NCBI RefSeq assembly: GCF_000718135.1
Contig: NZ_JOEM01000009.1
Span: 124,001-188,000 of the forward strand
DNA length: 64,000 nucleotides
Direction of reading: 5' to 3'
Origin: Streptomyces cyaneofuscatus
Lineage (GTDB): Bacteria > Actinomycetota > Actinomycetes > Streptomycetales > Streptomycetaceae
A program made the translations under genes and the position numbers. Each line of letters begins with the position of its first letter. Positions within the stretch are counted from its first letter, which is position 1. Under the pieces are notes generated by a model. The model did not search any database and was not told the DNA's origin. It saw only the letters and a program-made list of their open reading frames with translations. Shown here one piece after another: positions 43,207 to 51,130 of the stretch.

Positions 43207-45013
43207 GGGGCCTGGGGTGTCCGGGACACCTGGGGTGCCTGCGGGGAGCGGACCACCCTCCGAAGCGACCACGCCCGGCGCGTCACCCCTCCGCCTCCTC
43301 CTGACCCGGGTCCGCCCCCACCGCGGCGTACTCATCCGCGCGGGCCTCCTCTCCCTCACCGGTTCCACGGCCGGCCTGGCGATGCCGCTGATGGCGAAGT
43401 ACGCGGTGGACGCGTTCGCCGCGGACCGCTCGCCGGTGACCCCGCTCATCGCACTCACCGCACTGGTCCTCGCGGGCGCCTGCCTCTCCGCGTACGGCCG
43501 CTACCTCATGGCCCGTACGGGAGAAGGCGTCGTCCTCCGGGCGCGCGACCAACTCGTGGGCCGCATCATGCGGTTGAAGGTCCCGGCGGTGGACCGTCTG
43601 ACCCCCGGCGACCTCCAGTCCCGCGTCACCAGCGACACCACCCTCCTGCGAACGGTCCTCTCCAGCGGCCTGGTCGAGTCGTTCAACAGCGTGCTGATGC
43701 TGCTGGGGACGATCGCGTTCATGGCGTACATGGACCTGACGCTGCTGGGCGTGACGCTCGTGGTGATCGTCGGTATCGGAGCCGTAACTGCCTTGCTCAT
43801 GCCCCGCATTCAGCGCGCGCAGCTCCGCGCACAGGAGTCGGTCGGCGCGATGGGCGCGGCGCTGGACCGGGTGCTCCAGGCGTTCCGTACGGTCAAGGCG
43901 AGCGGCGCCGAGGAGCGGGAAACGGCGGCCGTGGCCGAGGCGGCACGGCATGCGCACGACCGGGGCGTCTCGGTGGCGAAGTGGTCCTCGGTCTCCGACG
44001 TCACGATGATGATGTCGATCCAACTGGCCTTCCTGGCCGTGCTGGGCGTGGGCGGCGCGAGGGTGGCGTCAGGCTCGCTCGACATCTCCTCCCTGATCGC
44101 GTTCCTGCTCTACCTCTTCTACCTGATGGGCCCGATCGGCGGCCTGGTCGAGGGCTGGACGGGCCTGCAGAGCGGCCTCGCCGCCGTACGCAGGATCGAC
44201 GAGGTGGAGTCACTGCCGGGCGAACCTGTCGGCCGGCCCGGCGCCGTACCGGGCGAGGGGACTCCGCTGCGGGTCACCTTCCAGGACGTGACCTTCGGGT
44301 ACGGGGACGAGCGCGCCCCCGCCCACAAGGGCGTCACGTTCGAGGTCCCGGCCGGCGGGATGGTGGCGCTGGTGGGCCCTTCGGGGGCGGGGAAGTCGAC
44401 GGTGTTCAGCCTGCTGGAGCGGTTCTACGACCACGACGGCGGCACGATCACCGTGGACGGCCGGGACATCCGGGACTGGCCGCTGGCGGAGCTGCGGGCC
44501 TCGCTCGCGTACGTGGAGCAGGACGCCCCGGTCCTGGCCGGGACGCTGAGGGAGAACCTGCTCTTCGCGGCCCCGGATGCCCCGGAGGACCGGCTGACGG
44601 AGGCGGTGGCCCGGACCCGCCTGGACGCCCTGGTCGCCCGCCTGCCCGACGGCCTGGACACGGCGGTGGGCCACCGGGGCGTCACTCTCTCCGGCGGCGA
44701 ACGCCAGCGCATCGCCATCGCCCGCGCCCTGCTGCGCCGCCCGCGCCTTCTTCTGCTGGACGAGGTGACGTCACAGCTGGACGCGGTCAACGAACAGGCG
44801 CTACGGGACGTCATCCTCGAACTGGCGACACAGACAACGGTGTTGGTCATCGCCCACCGCCTCTCCACCGTCCGCCACGCCGACCGCATCGTGGTCCTGG
44901 AAGAGGGCCGCGTCCGCACGGCGGGCACGCACGAGGAGCTGATCGCCTCGGACGACCTGTACCGGGAGCTTGCGACGACGCAGTTGGCAGCCGCAACGGA
45001 TCAGCCGGTGTAG
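43160..45013 (+). CDS. Lasso peptide ABC exporter (D protein)
   Basis: 617-aa half-transporter with fused membrane and ATPase domains. A Pro/Gly/Thr-rich N-terminus (~40 aa) is followed by six TM helices (from PHRGVLIRAGLLSLTGSTAGLAMPLMAKYAVDAF), then an ABC domain with Walker A GPSGAGKST, signature LSGGERQRIAIARALL and Walker B LLLLDEVTSQLDAVNE. It would export the mature peptide and so give self-immunity. The GTG at 43160 lies inside the end of the peptidase gene. The cluster ends here. Confidence 0.92.
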   Translation: MSAVAGTTTGADRRPEGPGVSGTPGVPAGSGPPSEATTPGASPLRLLLTRVRPHRGVLIRAGLLSLTGSTAGLAMPLMAKYAVDAFAADRSPVTPLIALTALVLAGACLSAYGRYLMARTGEGVVLRARDQLVGRIMRLKVPAVDRLTPGDLQSRVTSDTTLLRTVLSSGLVESFNSVLMLLGTIAFMAYMDLTLLGVTLVVIVGIGAVTALLMPRIQRAQLRAQESVGAMGAALDRVLQAFRTVKASGAEERETAAVAEAARHAHDRGVSVAKWSSVSDVTMMMSIQLAFLAVLGVGGARVASGSLDISSLIAFLLYLFYLMGPIGGLVEGWTGLQSGLAAVRRIDEVESLPGEPVGRPGAVPGEGTPLRVTFQDVTFGYGDERAPAHKGVTFEVPAGGMVALVGPSGAGKSTVFSLLERFYDHDGGTITVDGRDIRDWPLAELRASLAYVEQDAPVLAGTLRENLLFAAPDAPEDRLTEAVARTRLDALVARLPDGLDTAVGHRGVTLSGGERQRIAIARALLRRPRLLLLDEVTSQLDAVNEQALRDVILELATQTTVLVIAHRLSTVRHADRIVVLEEGRVRTAGTHEELIASDDLYRELATTQLAAATDQPV

Positions 45014-45017
45014 TTCT

Positions 45018-45251
45018 TCAGCTCCTCGTCATGAGGATGTGCTCCGGGCTCGACCACTCACCGTCCCCGGCGAAGCGGCCCACTCGGGCCAGGGTGCCGT
45101 CCGGCCGGGCGCGGTCGTTGCGAGCTCCGCCGACCCGCAGCCCGCGTGCGCGGTACAGCCGCAGCTCCGGCCGCTGCCGTTGCTCAGCTTCAACGTCACG
45201 GTCTCGGGGCAGGCGAGGGCCCAGCGCCTCGAAGTCCTCGACGGGCATCAT
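45018..45251 (-). pseudogene. Uma2-family nuclease remnant
   Basis: The 77-codon frame begins MMPVEDFEALG, like the start of Streptomyces Uma2 proteins, then jumps to QRQRPELRLYRARGLRVGGARNDRARPDGTLARVGRFAGDGEWSSPEHILMT, which matches the middle of that family (normally about 190 aa). About 20-25 N-terminal residues with the first catalytic region are missing and the frame closes with RS-stop where the conserved VEVTS motif should follow. The match is from memory. Its first ATG overlaps the stop of the upstream HTH gene. Confidence 0.6.
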
Positions 45252-46135
45252 CGGTGTGTCCTCTCGGACCGAGGAATCAGCCCCGCCCGCACCGCCTCCA
45301 TCCGCTCGCGCACCCCGGGCGGCTGCACGGCCCCCGGCGGCCCCACCGGCGGTTCGGGCACCGGCCCACGGCACTTCCGGCACAGCCCGCCGAGGAGCGC
45401 TTCCGGGCTGCCCGGGACTCCGCACTCGCCGCACTCCAGGGTGCGCAGAACGGTCCGGGGCCCTGGCAGGACCCGCTCCGGCGGCAGCTTGTCGGTCAGG
45501 CGGCGCTCGACGAGGCGGGCGGCGCAGTGGACGGGGGACGGGAGGCCCGCGGTGAGGGCGTGCAGCAGTTCGGCCTCCGTCGCACCCCGCGCGAACCACT
45601 CGCTGACCTGCGGTTCCAGCCGTACGCAGTCGGCGGCGGAGAGGGACAGCGCCGGAGCCGTACGGCCGAGGGCGGCGAGCAGGATGAACGCCCGGGATCG
45701 GGTGGGGCGTTGGGGCTGGTCCGGCGGTGCGTCGCCCCGGATGTAAGCGTTCCACCACTCGTGCTCGCGTGCGGTGCGCGAGAAGAAGGTCCGGGTCACC
45801 CAGAACATCACCTCGTCGGTGATCACGCACTCGCTGCCGCGCCGCAGGTGCCCGGCGTCCTGGAGCCGGTTGAGGGTGGTGCCCAGCGCGCACTGCCCGT
45901 ACGGGAGGTGCTTGGCCAGCGTCTTCACGGAGATGTCGGAGCCGTCGGGCAGCCGGTCGATGTACGCGGCGACGGCGGCGTCACGGGGGAGGAGGTGGGC
46001 GAAGTCGCTGTCGGTGCGCGGTCGTTCGCCGGGGGCGGAGCGCTTGCCGTAGCCGGGTTTGGCCATCGGGTGCGGGGTCGCGGGCGGGGCCTCGTGCTGG
46101 GAGCGCGAGGCAGCATTAGGGTAGCTGTCAGCCAT
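45248..46135 (-). CDS. Winged-helix DNA-binding protein with zinc-ribbon-like motif
   Basis: 295-aa regulator-like protein of a Streptomyces-specific kind. The HTH region is DAAVAAYIDRLPDGSDISVKTLAKHLPYGQCALGTTLNRLQDAGHLRRGSE, a MarR/replication-initiator-like winged helix. Near the C-terminus CGECGVPGSPEALLGGLCRKCRG gives two CxxC pairs that may bind zinc. No signal or TM segment. Neither the ATG at 46135 nor MAKPGYGKR (46066) has a clear SD, and the conserved part begins at the latter, so the true start may be 46066. Confidence 0.7.
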   Translation of the reverse strand: MADSYPNAASRSQHEAPPATPHPMAKPGYGKRSAPGERPRTDSDFAHLLPRDAAVAAYIDRLPDGSDISVKTLAKHLPYGQCALGTTLNRLQDAGHLRRGSECVITDEVMFWVTRTFFSRTAREHEWWNAYIRGDAPPDQPQRPTRSRAFILLAALGRTAPALSLSAADCVRLEPQVSEWFARGATEAELLHALTAGLPSPVHCAARLVERRLTDKLPPERVLPGPRTVLRTLECGECGVPGSPEALLGGLCRKCRGPVPEPPVGPPGAVQPPGVRERMEAVRAGLIPRSERTHR

Positions 46136-46166
46136 GGGGATCGTTGTGTCCGATCTTCGTTGGTCA

Positions 46167-46208
46167 GACCCCTGTTCGGTGTTCCATCACCAGCAGGGGT
46201 CGCTTTTT
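46167..46208 (+). terminator. Rho-independent terminator-like hairpin with T-run
   Basis: GACCCCTG (46167-46174) pairs with CAGGGGTC (46194-46201) and is followed by GCTTTTT. TAGGGT at 46117-46122 points rightward, so a short transcript of roughly 80 nt could start and end here. No rightward gene is known between; a 32-codon frame (46134-46232) spans the hairpin. The rest of 46136-46413 shows nothing else. Confidence 0.55.
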
Positions 46209-46413
46209 CTGGTCTCGTGGTCCGCACGCTAAAGCGCGGCGACTGTGCGTGGCAAGTCGGTCGCAAACGGTCAACTTCAGTCGCAGGGTGGGTGGGTGGG
46301 AAAAGTGACCCATCCACCCCATCACCGTAAAGAACGCTCGGATCTCGCGGCTTGAGCTCCGGGAGGAGCCGGGGTCGGCGCAGGTGGGAACAGGTGTGCG
46401 GCAGGATCGCGGC

Positions 46414-46965
46414 ATGAAGAACACCAGTTCCTACGCGCCTTCGGCGCCGCTGTCGTTCCGGCGGGCGGCGTCCGATGACGACCTGACCGAGCTCGTACGC
46501 CTCCGGGACGCTGCCGCGCGCTGGCAGATCGAGCGCGGCATCGAGCAGTGGCAGCCCGGGGAGCTGGACGAAGGCCACTTCCGGCGGCGGCTGCGCGAGG
46601 GCGAGGTCTGGCTCGCCACGCTCGGCCCCGACGGGCCGAGCGCCGGGGCGTGGGAGCTGTGGTGGGACGACGAGCCGGCCTGGGGCGCCCAGCCGCCGGT
46701 CGCGGGCTACGTCCACCGCCTGATGACCGACCGCCGGACGGCCCCGCCCGGCGCCGGCCGCGTACTGCTGGCAGAGGCCGAGCGCCGGATCGCCGCGTAC
46801 GGGAGGGAGCTGTGCCGGCTCGACTGCCTGACCTCGAACGACCGGCTCCGCCGCTACTACGAGGAGGCGGGGTACACGGTGGTCGGCGAGCAGGCGGGGA
46901 AGAACGGGGACGGCGGGCGGACGTACGGGGTGACGTTGCTGGAGAAGCGGGTGCGGGTGGCCTGA
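46414..46965 (+). CDS. GNAT family N-acetyltransferase
   Basis: 183-aa acetyltransferase. FRRAASDDDLTELVRLRDAAARWQIERGIEQWQPGELDEGHFRRRLREGEVWLA is the N-terminal strand/helix pair, GYVHRLMTDRRTAPPGAGRVLLAEAERRIAAYGRELCRLDCLTSNDRLRRYYEEAGYTVVGE is the acetyl-CoA-binding core. Substrate unknown. CAGGAT precedes ATG 46414 by about 10 bases, possibly a leaderless start. Confidence 0.87.
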   Translation: MKNTSSYAPSAPLSFRRAASDDDLTELVRLRDAAARWQIERGIEQWQPGELDEGHFRRRLREGEVWLATLGPDGPSAGAWELWWDDEPAWGAQPPVAGYVHRLMTDRRTAPPGAGRVLLAEAERRIAAYGRELCRLDCLTSNDRLRRYYEEAGYTVVGEQAGKNGDGGRTYGVTLLEKRVRVA

Positions 46966-46980
46966 ACCCCGGGCCGGGCT

Positions 46981-47439
46981 TCAGCCCCAGGTCTGTCCGG
47001 CCGGTTCCTTGATGGTGCGGTTGATCCGGTTGAAGAAGTTGGTCAGCGCGATCTCCAGGTTGATCGCGCCGATCTGCTCCTCGGTGAAATGGGCGTTGGC
47101 CTCCTCCCAGATCGCGTCGGTGACCCCCTCCGCACCGTCCTGCAGCCGGGTGGCGGCCTCGGTCAGCGCCAGGGCCGCACGCTCCGCATCGGTGTAGAAG
47201 GGCGCCTCGCGCCACGCCGCCACGTTGTGCAGCCGCTCGTCGGTTTCACCGGCCTTCTTCCCTCCGGCGACACTGGCGTAGACGCACGGCGAGCAGCCGT
47301 TGATCTGGCTGGCGCGCAGGTGGACCAACGCGAGCAGCCGGGGGTCGACGTCTCCGGCGGCGATCGCCTTCTGGAGGTGCCCGATCCCCTTCCACACGTC
47401 GGGGTTGCCGGTGTTCTTGTTCTTCAGTCGGTTCTGCAC
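46981..47439 (-). CDS. Carboxymuconolactone decarboxylase / AhpD-like protein
   Basis: 152-aa all-helical protein. The AhpD-type redox motif is in LRASQINGCSPCVYASVAGGKKAGE (CxxC), followed by the conserved WREAPFYTDAERAALALTEAATRL and FTEEQIGAINLEIALTNFFNRINRT. Members reduce peroxides or act on lactones. It is divergent from an ECF41-type sigma gene, and ECF41 factors are typically encoded next to such COE proteins and drive their promoter; a matching promoter motif is present. Confidence 0.9.
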   Translation of the reverse strand: MQNRLKNKNTGNPDVWKGIGHLQKAIAAGDVDPRLLALVHLRASQINGCSPCVYASVAGGKKAGETDERLHNVAAWREAPFYTDAERAALALTEAATRLQDGAEGVTDAIWEEANAHFTEEQIGAINLEIALTNFFNRINRTIKEPAGQTWG

Positions 47440-47461
47440 GGGGGTGCTCTCCTTCGGCCGG

Positions 47462-47523
47462 GGTTACGTTGCGGGGCTGGTGCCCGTCACCCCTATGACG
47501 GAGCAGCTTCCAGGGAGGTAACA
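47462..47523. promoter_or_regulatory. Divergent ECF41-type promoter pair
   Basis: Rightward: GTTAC (47463-47467), 17 nt, CGTC (47485-47488). Leftward: GTTAC (47522-47518), 17 nt, CGTC (47500-47497). Both resemble the TGTCACA/CGTC promoter I recall for ECF41 sigma factors and have identical spacing, so the sigma gene and the AhpD-like gene were probably both under its control. Confidence 0.6.
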
Positions 47524-47525
47524 CC

Positions 47526-48265
47526 ATGTCCGGCGCCCATCCTTCGGATCCGCTCGCCGAGGCGTTCGAGGAGCACCGCGCCCACCTGGCGGCGGTCGCC
47601 TACCGCGTGCTCGGCTCGCACGCCGACGCGGACGACGCGGTCCAGCTGGTCCGACCGATCTGACTGTGACGATCGACGAGAACCCGGCTCCGGAAGACCT
47701 CGTGGCGCTCGGGGACTCGGTCGGTCTCGCGCTCCTCACGGTCCTCGACTCGCTGCGCCCGGATGAACGGCTGGCATTCGTCCTGCACGATGTGTTCGCC
47801 GTACCCCACGGGGAGGTAGCCGCGATTCTCGGCAAGTCCGCCGACGCGACGAAGATGCTCACCAGCCGCGCCCGTAGGAAGGTCCGGGCGGCCCAGCACC
47901 ACGTGAGCGCCCGGCGGCGGCAACGCGAGGTCGTGCAAGCCTTCTTGGCCGCCGCGCGGGACGGCCGGTTCGAGCAGCTGTTGCGGGTTCTCCACCCGGA
48001 GGTGAAGTTCACCGTCCACTCCCCGAACGGCCGGTTCGTGACGCTCGGGGCCACCGAAGTCGCCACCCGCGCGCGGGTGGCCGGCAGCGCGGCACGGGGA
48101 CACACGGTGACCGTGAACGGACGGCCCGGCGTCATCTCCTGGAGCGAGGACGGCGCCCCGCTCTCCCTCCTCGCCTTCACCGTCGCCGACGGCCGTATCA
48201 CCGAGATCACCGCACTGGTCGACCCCGCCCGGCTCGCGCTCATGGACCTGCCGCACCCGGTGTGA
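47526..48265 (+). pseudogene. ECF41 sigma factor with internal deletion and frameshift
   Basis: The first ~39 codons encode MSGAHPSDPLAEAFEEHRAH and end ADADDAVQ, the start of region 2. Then a stop appears at 47662-47664. In another frame from about 47665 the gene resumes with DLTVTIDENPAPEDLVALGDSVGLALLTVLDSLRPDERLAFVLHDVFAVPHGEVAAILGKSADATKMLTSRARRKV (region 4) and a complete SnoaL-like C-terminal extension ending MDLPHPV. Most of region 2 (promoter -10 melting) and the linker are absent. The 3' part could still be translated from within as a 199-aa protein, but no functional sigma factor results. Confidence 0.82.
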
Positions 48266-48384
48266 CCGGCTGACGACGATGGCGGCCGGCCCTCGCCGCG
48301 GTCCGCGCGGGGCAACGTGACGACGATCACTCCGATGGAGCGCCGGAGCTGTAGACCGGACGCCCGGCGGCGGGCGTATACCCG

Positions 48385-48912
48385 GTGAAGCGAAAGATCC
48401 GGGAGCAACTTTTGACCGTCGAGGAGTTCGAAGAGTTCTACGCCCAGGCGGTCGCGCGTCTCACAGGCCAGCTGTACGTGATGACGGGGGACCTCCAGGA
48501 GGCGCAGGACGTCGTGCAGGAGGCCTTCGTGAAGGCGTGGGTCCGGCGCGGCCGGCTGGAGCGGGACGGGCAGCCCGAGGCGTGGATCCGTACGGTCGCG
48601 TGGCGGCTGGCGGTGAGCCGCTGGCGCTTCCGGCGGCGGTCGGCGGACGCCTGGGGCCGGGGGAGCGGGGTGGCGGATCACGTCGCGCCGCCGGATCCGG
48701 ACCACGTGGTGCTGGTCGACGCGCTCCGGGAGCTGCCCGCTCAGCAGCGGCGGACGTTGACCCTGCACTACCTGTGCGACCTCACGGTGGAGCAGATCGC
48801 CGGGGAGACCGGGCTTTCCGCCAGCACGATCAAGACGCATCTGGTCCGCGGCCGGGCGGCGCTCGCCCACCGTCTGCAGGACCCCCGCATGGAGGAGGCT
48901 CCTGATGTCTGA
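48385..48912 (+). CDS. SigE-type ECF RNA polymerase sigma factor
   Basis: 175-aa sigma factor. Region 2 is VEEFEEFYAQAVARLTGQLYVMTGDLQEAQDVVQEAFVKAWVRRGRLERDGQPEAWIRTVAWRLAVSRWRFRRR, region 4 is VDALRELPAQQRRTLTLHYLCDLTVEQIAGETGLSASTIKTHLVRGRAALAHRL. It is the SigE-like (SACE) subgroup common in actinomycetes. GTG 48385 is the likely start. It overlaps the next gene by 8 bp, which probably encodes its membrane partner. Confidence 0.9.
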   Translation: MKRKIREQLLTVEEFEEFYAQAVARLTGQLYVMTGDLQEAQDVVQEAFVKAWVRRGRLERDGQPEAWIRTVAWRLAVSRWRFRRRSADAWGRGSGVADHVAPPDPDHVVLVDALRELPAQQRRTLTLHYLCDLTVEQIAGETGLSASTIKTHLVRGRAALAHRLQDPRMEEAPDV

Positions 48913-49378
48913 ACCACGGGACCGGTCGGGCCCGGAGGCGTCCCGGGGCGCGCAGGACCCCTTGCGGTCCCTGTTCCGGCAGGCTGGAGACTTCGGCCAG
49001 GGCCGCGTGGTCCCGGAGCCGGCCACGTACATCACCGAACGCGGCATGCGGGCCCAGCGGCGCCGGATGGCCGCGGTCGCGGTGGGGGTGTGCCTGGTCA
49101 TCGGCGGGGGCGGCGCGGCGGCGGTCGGCCTGCTCCCGGTCACACCGAAGCCCGCCCCTCCGGCGACGAGCCCGTCCCCCAGCTACCCGTCCCCGGCGCC
49201 GCCGCCTCCTGCGGGGACGCCGACGGAGCCGCCCACGCCCAGCAATACGGTGCCGGGACCGGAGGGTGCCGTCACGGGGACGACCGCTCCGGGGGGCCCG
49301 CCGACGACGGAGGCGCCGACGAGTGCCTCGTCGACATCAACGTCTACGTCGACGGTCGGGGCGACGTCGATGCCCTGA
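48905..49378 (+). CDS. Single-TM protein co-encoded with the ECF sigma factor
   Basis: 157-aa protein. The N-terminal ~55 residues are cytoplasmic, then one TM helix (MAAVAVGVCLVIGGGGAAAVGLL) and an extracytoplasmic Pro/Ser/Thr-rich tail. The position of the TM after a short cytoplasmic part and the 8-bp overlap with the sigma gene suggest an anti-sigma role, but the classic ZAS zinc motif (HxxxCxxC) is not present. Function therefore inferred from context. Confidence 0.75.
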   Translation: MSEPRDRSGPEASRGAQDPLRSLFRQAGDFGQGRVVPEPATYITERGMRAQRRRMAAVAVGVCLVIGGGGAAAVGLLPVTPKPAPPATSPSPSYPSPAPPPPAGTPTEPPTPSNTVPGPEGAVTGTTAPGGPPTTEAPTSASSTSTSTSTVGATSMP

Positions 49379-49497
49379 TGGCGGGCGGCCGACCCCGCGC
49401 TTCGCCCCGGCCCTGTCTTCCCTTCCCTTCTCCTCCCATGCCCCGGCGTCGACACCGGGCGATCCCACACGCCCGGATGCGTCCGAAAGGTGCTCGA

Positions 49498-50790
49498 GTG
49501 TCTACGTTGCCCCCTGGGGTCAGGCCTGCCCCGCCAAGGCCGAGGAGCCCCGAACTCCGTCCCGTAGCGCATGAGTTCCGGTCGTCCGAGGCGCCCGTCC
49601 TGCACCCGCCACGGCCTGCGTCACGCGCGCTTCTGGCGGCAGGGTTCGACCGGGCGGTCGCCTGGCTGAGTCCCGCCGACCGCCGGGTGCTCTGGCTCTA
49701 CCTCCTCACCCGCATATCCCTGTGGGTCACGGCCCACGGCGCCCGGTGGCTCTTCCCCCGGGGCTCCGATGTGCGGGAGGCGGGGGCGGTCCTCGCACCG
49801 TTCCAGCAGTGGGACGCGAACCACTACCTCCACATAGCGCGCGACGGCTACTTCCCGGCCGGCGCAGGCCCATGGATGGATGATTGGGACAACAGGGAGG
49901 CGTTCTTCCCCGGATTCCCGCTGCTCCTGAGGGCCGTGCACGTCGTCGTCCCGAGCTGGACGGCGGCGGGCCTGCTGATCTCGCTGGTCGCGGGAGCCGT
50001 GGCCGTACTGGCACTGTCCCGAATAGCCCGCGCGTACGTCCCTGAGGACGCCGACGGCCGGCGTACGGCCCTGTTCTTCCTGCTCTCCCCGTGCGCGGTC
50101 TTCCTGGCGGTCGGCTACACGGAGGCACTGTTCCTGGCGTTCGCGCTCCCGGCCTGGCTGGCCGCCCAGCGCCACCGCTGGGCGCCGGCGTGCACGCTGA
50201 CCGCGCTGGCGACGACGGTCCGGGTCAGCGGCCTGTTCCTGGCGGCCGCGATCGCGGTGCTGTTCGTGCTCTCGGTGAGGACCCGGCGCGACTGGCGCGG
50301 GGCGGCCTGGCTGGCACTGCCCGCCCTGCCGCCGCTGGCGTACAGCTGGTATCTGCACGCGCACACGGGCGACTGGATGGCGTGGAAGAGCGCCCAGGAG
50401 CGCGGCTGGTACCGGGACCTCCACACCCCGTGGGAGGCGTGGGCGAACACGTGGAACGCGGCGTTCGACGGAGTACACACGACCGGCTACGCGGCCATGT
50501 TCCAGGCGGAGTTGGCGTCGATGGTGGTGGGCCTTGCGCTGGTCGCACTGCTGGCGCGCCACCGCCGCTGGCCGGAGGCGGTGTACGTCGCGCTGAGCCT
50601 GTGGGCGCTGGGAACGTCGTACTGGTACGTGTCCATCCCGCGCGCCACGTTGCTGTGGTGGCCGCTGTGGATCGGCCTGGCGGCGGTGAGCCTGCGGCGC
50701 CCGTGGTTCCGGACGGTGTACTTGTGCGTGACGGTGCCGGTGAGTGCTCTGGTGGCCCTGGCGTTTCTTACGGGGCGGTGGGCGGGGTAA
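49498..50790 (+). CDS. Polytopic mannosyltransferase-family protein (PIG-V/Gpi18-like)
   Basis: 430-aa membrane protein with about nine or ten TM helices. After a Pro-rich N-terminus, FQQWDANHYLHIARDGYF carries the conserved luminal Asp of the lipid-linked GT-C mannosyltransferases, followed by NREAFFPGFPLLLRAV, a pattern shared with eukaryotic PIG-V and mycobacterial mannosyltransferases. It probably uses polyprenyl-phosphomannose outside the membrane. GTG 49498 has AAAGG upstream. It is near but not overlapping the sigma/TM gene pair. Confidence 0.8.
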   Translation: MSTLPPGVRPAPPRPRSPELRPVAHEFRSSEAPVLHPPRPASRALLAAGFDRAVAWLSPADRRVLWLYLLTRISLWVTAHGARWLFPRGSDVREAGAVLAPFQQWDANHYLHIARDGYFPAGAGPWMDDWDNREAFFPGFPLLLRAVHVVVPSWTAAGLLISLVAGAVAVLALSRIARAYVPEDADGRRTALFFLLSPCAVFLAVGYTEALFLAFALPAWLAAQRHRWAPACTLTALATTVRVSGLFLAAAIAVLFVLSVRTRRDWRGAAWLALPALPPLAYSWYLHAHTGDWMAWKSAQERGWYRDLHTPWEAWANTWNAAFDGVHTTGYAAMFQAELASMVVGLALVALLARHRRWPEAVYVALSLWALGTSYWYVSIPRATLLWWPLWIGLAAVSLRRPWFRTVYLCVTVPVSALVALAFLTGRWAG

Positions 50791-50801
50791 TCCGTTGGGC
50801 G

Positions 50802-51004
50802 TCAAGAGGTCTGGGAGCCCCGCTCACGCGGGGACCAGGCGGAGGCACCGAAGATCACGGCCGGCCTCTCCGGCCGCTTGGAGTCACGGACGGGGACGAG
50901 GCCCGGAAGGCCGTCGGCCACTTCGACGCAGTTACCGCCGTCGGAGTTGCTGTACGAGGACTTTCGCCACGTCGCGGAAGTCAGGTTGGCTCGGCGGATG
51001 GCAT
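50802..51004 (-). pseudogene. Frameshifted DUF397 gene with remnant of its HTH partner
   Basis: NLTSATWRKSSYSNSDGGNCVEVADGLPGLVPVRDSKRPERPAVIFGASAW is a clear DUF397 protein. The natural ATG (51004, with AGGAG 8 bases before it) is out of frame with that domain and stops after seven codons, so a small indel has broken it. Upstream, 51005-51130 encodes SYDLQRDKALSPEQTTEFIQQLVKEI, a fragment resembling the C-terminus of a DNA-binding partner of the kind usually paired with DUF397. An alternative in-frame start at the end of the TetR gene would give an unusual 110-aa fusion. Confidence 0.6.
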
Positions 51005-51130
51005 GATCGGATCTCCTTGACCAACTGCTGGATGAACTCGGTTGTCTGCTCCGGAGAGAGCGCCTTGTCTCGCTGCAAATCGTAGGACAACCGCAGCTCC
51101 TCGACGCGGCCTGAGTCCTTCTGCCGCCCC

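Noticed and set aside
46134..46210. tRNA-like stretch with TTCGGTGTTCC
   Set aside because: No acceptor stem, D-arm or anticodon arm can be folded; it is the loop of a terminator-like hairpin.
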